Below, piece after piece: positions 59,491 through 64,000 of a stretch of DNA of 64,000 bases. The notes beneath the pieces were generated by a model, which did no database searches, was not told where the DNA came from, and was given only the letters and a program-made list of their open reading frames with translations. This DNA is from Chionis minor. Lineage: Eukaryota > Chordata > Aves > Charadriiformes > Chionididae. Location: the NCBI GenBank assembly GCA_013398295.1, contig VZSF01000980.1, positions 83,157 to 147,156 of the forward strand, given 5' to 3'. Position 1 is the stretch's first letter, and each line of letters begins with the position of its first letter. Made by a program: the position numbers and the translations under genes.

Positions 59491-60184
59491 ACATTATATG
59501 TTTGTCAAAACGTATTTTACAAAGATAGGATCCACTGATTCCAAACTGCTAATAATAACTGTTTAGATTACTCAAAAGTAACATTGAAAACCAAGACCAA
59601 TTGTATTTTACTTTTCTGGTACTTAAGAGAAATCTATTTTTATTGAAAAATCTGGTCTATATCCATCTCAGAGAGAGATTTTTAGGGCTGTGCTAAAAGA
59701 AACAATTATTAGGGCTGCAGCACACAGCTAAAAGAAATAATGTGTAAGTAAATGTGCTAAAACACAGCATTACGGGGTTTTATCATAACTGTATAATCAA
59801 CCTTATATTCCAATCACTTTAATTCCCTTATCTTAAATGGAATATGGAAAACATACATTACTTTATCAGCTGACCAGCAGGGAAGTTACAATGGAGTGAT
59901 TGTATAATTGCTTTAATTGATCCTTTTGAAGTAATATTATGTGCATCATAATTCATACATAGTAGTGAGCTTTAGTACCACAATCTGATATGGAATTACT
60001 CATGATTATTACCAGAAAGATTTTGGATTATTTCTTTATTTTTAACTTCTTCACCAAAATCTCTCCTTTGTAGCAATGTGATCAATATAGGACATTAACT
60101 TCTATGCCTCATTTTAATGATTTTTTCCTATGCCTCTGCCTCTTGCCTAAATCAGATGAATATGTTAATAATGCTCTTCCACAC
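59491..60184. other. Intergenic, nothing recognised
   Basis: AT-rich sequence, starting with the right-hand ACATT target duplication. Confidence 0.55.
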
Positions 60185-60202
60185 AAAAAAAAAAAAAAAA
60201 AA
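60185..60202. repeat. Poly(A) run (18 bases)
   Basis: Homopolymer with no recognisable retroelement body next to it. Confidence 0.95.
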
Positions 60203-62585
60203 GGACCTCTTGCTGTTCTGTTGTATATTTTTCACTACAATATATGCAAAAAGATAATTATCAACTCAATATAATAAAGAGAACAAGGGGAAAAATGCAT
60301 AAACACATTCATTTTACGTGAAGTAAAGCTATCTAGAAAAAAATTATTATTACATCCGTGAACAAGGATTCCCACAAATGCCCCAAATTAGGATGTCTGT
60401 CCTGCCCAATGAAGCAAGCAGATCTCTGCATTCCACTGAATTCTCAAGAAGTTCTAGTTCTTGTCTCCCCAACCAGACTTCAATCCTCTCCATTGCCATG
60501 GCCTTGCCTGGCAACTGTGGGGCTCTGAGCTGGCCCCAGTCCCTGTTATCCCAGAAGGTGCTGCAGAGTGGTCCCAGTCAGATAAGGCACAGTGGATGTC
60601 TGCCCTTTGTTTATTTTCAGGTTAGCACCTCTGTTATTTTTTCAAATGTAAAGCTACATTTCCATTGCCTTGTTTTCTGGCAGTACGTACTATTGGAGTA
60701 GTCCCATGCTTATGTTGTGGCATTGCGTCATCTGTCCCAGGATCCATTCTATAGTCATGCTGCTAACAGTAGTAGAGTAAATCCTACTTGGTTGCTCCAC
60801 AATGTCTTTATCTTACTAGAGAGGCAACGCAATTACAAGGCAGTTACAAGCTCAAGTTACAAGTTACAAGGTCAGGAAATAGTATTTCCTGAAAGATTTA
60901 TCACCTCTTTCGAATTACAGCAGGATTTCAGAAATGGAAACAGAATATCTGGGTCAGCCAAGTTACATTCTTGGCATCTAGTAGAGATTTTATACAGATT
61001 AGCAGATGATCCTTAAGAGAAAAGCTAGCAAGTCTCATTAGTACAGAAAAAATGATGCACAGAAAGTAGGTATACATTAATATATTAAGCAGGTAGAGAT
61101 TAGTTGTATTGATGTTAGACTGAGGGTAAACTAAAGCAAAACTATACTTATCTGTGAGTAGGAAAGTAACATATTTTCTAATCTGCTCTTTTGTGCATAT
61201 GGCTGAAGGAAACACTTGGGTATTTACTACTCATCTGCAATAATTAGAAATTCAAACTGTCTGAAATTGTACAAGGCTATATTTCCTTCCACTGAACTGG
61301 GAAAAATTTGCTTCAAAGGTATCACTAGCATGATATTTAGCATAACAATACCTTTACAGTAACATTGAGTAATAAAAAAAGAATTTAAAATTCTGCATTT
61401 ATTAAAACTGAAATTGGTGATTTACTAAATCATTCTTAAAACATAAGAATAAAAAATTAAATAAAATATTTCTTACAGTTCTTGTTTTCAAACTGCATGC
61501 ATACATATACTTCAAAGTACAGAAAAACTTCTTCAAAAATTTGAAAAGTATTAACCTTGTCTTGTCTACTTTCATGTCGTATTAGTACACATGCCCATGA
61601 TATAATGGAGTTTTGCTTTGAGAATTATGCTCCACAACATTGTTGACATCATTATTTGCAATGATGCATGAAAGAAGAGGTTTTGTAGTTAGGCAAAATG
61701 TTACTTTTTTGCATATCTTGGAGTTGGAAGTAAAATGGCTTTTGTAGTTGTAGTGAAGCTAATACATAGCTAATAGATACACGATTTCATCTTGCCTCAC
61801 TTTAAACACCTGTAGCACAGGTATCTGATGTACTCACCATAGACATCTAGAACAGTCAATGGCAAGAAACAAGTACCATTAGGACAGATACTGTCCAATT
61901 CTAAAATTTAATGGTGCCTATTTCTAACTAAAGGATATAAAATACACCTAATTTATTACAATACAAAGTTTACATTTAATGAATCCCTTTTACTTATTTA
62001 TTTAACTTATTTTACTTATGTCTGTACAGCTTTTTAATATTTCAAGTAGACAACATCTTTGAACTACCTCTTGTTGCAATCCTGATATTAAAAGTCTTTT
62101 CTATTAACATATTTTTCTAAAGTTTGTACCAGAAAATAGGAATTTTTTTTCATGGAGGGACTTGACTCAGTGAAATTCAACCAAATTTCTGAATTGGAGA
62201 AGACCAAGAGTAGTATATAGAATAGTATCTTCCAAATAGATTAAGTTTTTTTTTTTTTTTTAAAACATTTGTTCAGGTTTATAAAATACAGTCATGATTT
62301 AAGGCAGGTCCAGACAGCAGAACTAGAACTAAAACAGTTGGAAGTAGTCATTAACATTTCTTTAATTTCTTAGCAATGGCAACCATAGCATAGAATATTA
62401 TCCCACCCCCTTTATCCTAAATAGTTATTAGATCATATATTGGCTTGTGACTGACCTTTTCTTGAGCAGGTTTAGCTTAAGAAGCTGTGCTTAGCATAAC
62501 ATGCTTAGGTGTGAAGCATGGATACTGGAGCCCATCTAAACCACAAATTCACAAAGTCACACAACAGTTAAGAAACACAATCCTC
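60203..62585. other. Intergenic, nothing firmly recognised
   Basis: A GC-richer patch at about 60380-60610 carries a 107-codon open frame (60378-60701 +) without a known motif; a decayed LTR piece is conceivable. Around 60829-60872 the word TTACAAG recurs four times. The remainder is AT-rich. Confidence 0.45.
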
Positions 62586-62769
62586 AGCCCTTGTCCTAGT
62601 GGGGGGCTTCAACTTAGCAGACATCTGCTGGAAATACAACACAGCAGAGAGGAAGCAGTCTAGGCAATTCCTGGAGTGTATGGAAGATAACTTCCTGACA
62701 TAACTGGTAAGTGAGCCTACCAGGGGACATGCCTCACTAGACCTGCTGTTTACAAACAGAGAAGATCTG

Positions 62770-63063
62770 GTGGGTGATGTGATGGTCAGAGGCCACGTTG
62801 GGCTTAGCAACCATGAAATGACAGAGTTCTCAGTTCTAGGAGAAGTAGGGAGGGGAATCAGCAGAACCACTACCATGAACTTCCAGAAAGAAGACTTGTT
62901 CAGGGCCTGCCTGTTCAGGGCACTCTTTGAGAGAGTTCCTTGGGAGTCAGTTCTGAAGGGCAAAGGGCTCCAGGAAGGCTGGATGCTCTTCAAGAAGGTA
63001 CTCTTGGAGGCGCAGGAGCAGGCTGTCTCCATGTGCTGTAAGACGAACCGGCAGGGAAGATGA
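62770..63063 (+). pseudogene. CR1 ORF2 endonuclease C-terminal remnant
   Basis: A 97-codon open stretch within the CR1 covering GDVMVRGHVGLSNHE and the following linker. The codon at 62809-62811 is AAC (Asn) where the apurinic-type endonuclease of LINEs has the Asp of the SDH motif. Upstream, in the same element frame, 62605-62607 is GGC (Gly) where the Asp of GDFN is expected. Not a host gene. Confidence 0.88.
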
Positions 63064-63500
63064 CCAGCTTGCCTGAACTGGGAGCTTCTGCTGGGTCTCA
63101 GAGAAAAAAGGAGAGTTTATCACCTTTGGAAGATGTGGCAGGCAACTCAAGAAGAGTATAAGGACCTAGTAAGGTCATGTAGAAAGAACACCAGAAGGGC
63201 AAGAACAGCTAGATCTTAATCTGGCCACTGTTGTAAAAATAATAAAAAAGGTTTTTACAAATACATTAACAGCAAAAAGAGAGCCAGGGAGAATCTCCAC
63301 CCTCTACTGGATGTGGAGAGGAATATTGTCAGCAAGGAGGAGGAGGAGGCTGAGGTACTTAATGCCTTCTTTGCCTCAGTCTTCAATAGCAAAACCAGTT
63401 ATCCTCAGGGTATTCAGCCCCTGAGCTGAAAGACAGGGATGGAGAACAGAATAAACCTCCCATAATCCAAGAGGAAGCAGTTAGTGACCTACTACACCAA

Positions 63501-63853
63501 GTGAATAGTCACAAGTCTATGGGGTTGGATGGAATGCGCCCACGAGTGCTGAGGGAGCTGACGGAGGAGCTTGCCAAGCCACTCTCCATCATTTATCAGT
63601 GGTCCTGGTCAACAGGGGAGGTCCCAGATGACTGGAGGCTTGACAATGTGACACCCATCTACAAGAAGGGCCATAAGGAGGATCCAGACCACTACAGACC
63701 TATTAGCCTGACCTCAGTACTGGGAAAGATTATGGAACAATTTGTCCTGAGTGCGCTCACATGGCATGTGAAAGACAAGCAGGGGATCAGGCCCAGTCAA
63801 CATGGATTCATGAAGGGCAGATCCTGCCTGACCAACCTGATCTCCTTTTATGA
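63501..63853 (+). pseudogene. CR1 ORF2 reverse transcriptase N-terminal remnant
   Basis: An open stretch of about 118 codons encoding the RT finger region in the expected order: NSHKSMGLDGMRPRVL, LAKPLSIIYQWSWSTGEVP, IYKKGHKEDPDHYRPISL, GIRPSQHGFMKGRSCLTNL, ending LISFY before the N at 63854. The catalytic palm motifs lie beyond the window. The open frame predicted past the N is an artefact of the duplication. Confidence 0.9.
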
Positions 63854-64000
63854 NTCCCAGATGACTGGAGGCTTGACAATGTGACACCCATCTACAAGAA
63901 GGGCCATAAGGAGGATCCAGACCACTACAGACCTATTAGCCTGACCTCAGTACTGGGAAAGATTATGGAACAATTTGTCCTGAGTGCGCTCACATGGCAT
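63622..64000. repeat. 232-bp direct duplication joined by one N (assembly artefact)
   Basis: Bases from 63855 repeat 63622 onward with an offset of 233. The 146 bases visible before the window ends are identical as far as I can read. N is at 63854. Confidence 0.92.

Larger units (their letters stand above)
62586..64000 (+). mobile_element. CR1 LINE ORF2 (endonuclease to RT), plus strand, runs off window
   Basis: A 5'-truncated CR1 starting in the C-terminal half of the ORF2 endonuclease. GGFNLADICWKYN (from 62602) stands for the GDFN box, then an in-frame TAA at 62701-62703, DLLFTNREDLVGDVMVRG, and GLSNHEMT (62800-62820) for the SDH box. A linker region with further stops and frameshifts follows. 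The RT start then reads SMGLDGMRPRVLRELTEELA, VPDDWRLDNVTPIYKKGHKE, DPDHYRPISLTSVLGKIMEQ and GIRPSQHGFMKGRSCLTNLI (to 63853). After an N at 63854, bases 63855-64000 repeat 63622 onward. Catalytic residues are changed and the frame is broken, so it is inactive. Orientation matches the CR1 at 32955. Confidence 0.94.

Noticed and set aside
60378..60701. A 107-residue gene on the plus strand
   Set aside because: No domain, no splice logic, GC-richer patch only; perhaps a decayed repeat.
63501..63884. A 127-residue open frame as a gene, or a repeated RT domain
   Set aside because: CR1 ORF2 fragment; the last part crosses an N and re-enters duplicated sequence.
1..64000. CRISPR arrays, bacterial operons, tRNA or rRNA genes
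   Set aside because: The window is vertebrate nuclear DNA by its CR1 and ERV content; no regularly spaced repeats or recognisable RNA gene motifs were seen.

Overview
The window reads as intergenic or intronic DNA from a bird nuclear genome. It is AT-rich and has no convincing intact protein-coding gene, rRNA or tRNA. The diagnostic content is retroelements: many CR1 (chicken repeat 1) LINE copies, most ending in the avian-type octamer-like tail (TTCTATGA/TTCTGTGA units), and solo or truncated endogenous retrovirus LTRs of the avian ERVL type with TGTCNTGGTTT...AAACCANGACA termini. CR1 also occurs in crocodilians and turtles, but this tail plus these LTRs points to a bird; I cannot name the species.

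Layout. 1-4.9 kb: sparse, with a probable minus-strand ERV LTR plus a scrap of internal sequence (1155-1709) and a short GC-richer island (about 3660-3990). 4.95-6.2 kb: a minus-strand CR1 in which the ORF1 esterase domain is fused directly to the CR1 3' end, so the reverse transcriptase region is missing. 6.2-22.4 kb: long AT-rich stretch with microsatellites, a palindrome pair and one weak exon candidate. 22.4-24.4 kb: an ERVL-type LTR with a TATA box followed by an unexplained C-rich segment. 28-35.6 kb: CR1-rich block, including a 1.4 kb copy with readable reverse transcriptase motifs. 38.8-40.0 kb: ERVL LTR with probable 3' internal sequence. 41-44.1 kb: three CR1 fragments. 44.1-54.4 kb: AT-rich, almost featureless. 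54.4-58 kb: a 1.8 kb segment present twice in tandem, with a candidate minus-strand terminal exon and poly(A) signal at its right end. 58.85-59.49 kb: ERVL solo LTR with a perfect 5-bp target duplication. 62.6-64.0 kb: plus-strand CR1 with degenerate endonuclease and start of reverse transcriptase, running off the window.

Three tandem duplications (35035-35567, 54357-57955, 63622-64000) are each joined by exactly one N, which is the signature of unmerged contig ends or haplotypes in the assembly. They should not be read as biology without checking. I found no novel system. The most useful observations are the esterase-to-3'-end CR1 deletion derivative, the LTR pair in which one copy lost its TATA box between CCCT repeats, the candidate terminal exon, and the assembly artefacts. 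All family names come from recall of sequence patterns; no database search was run.
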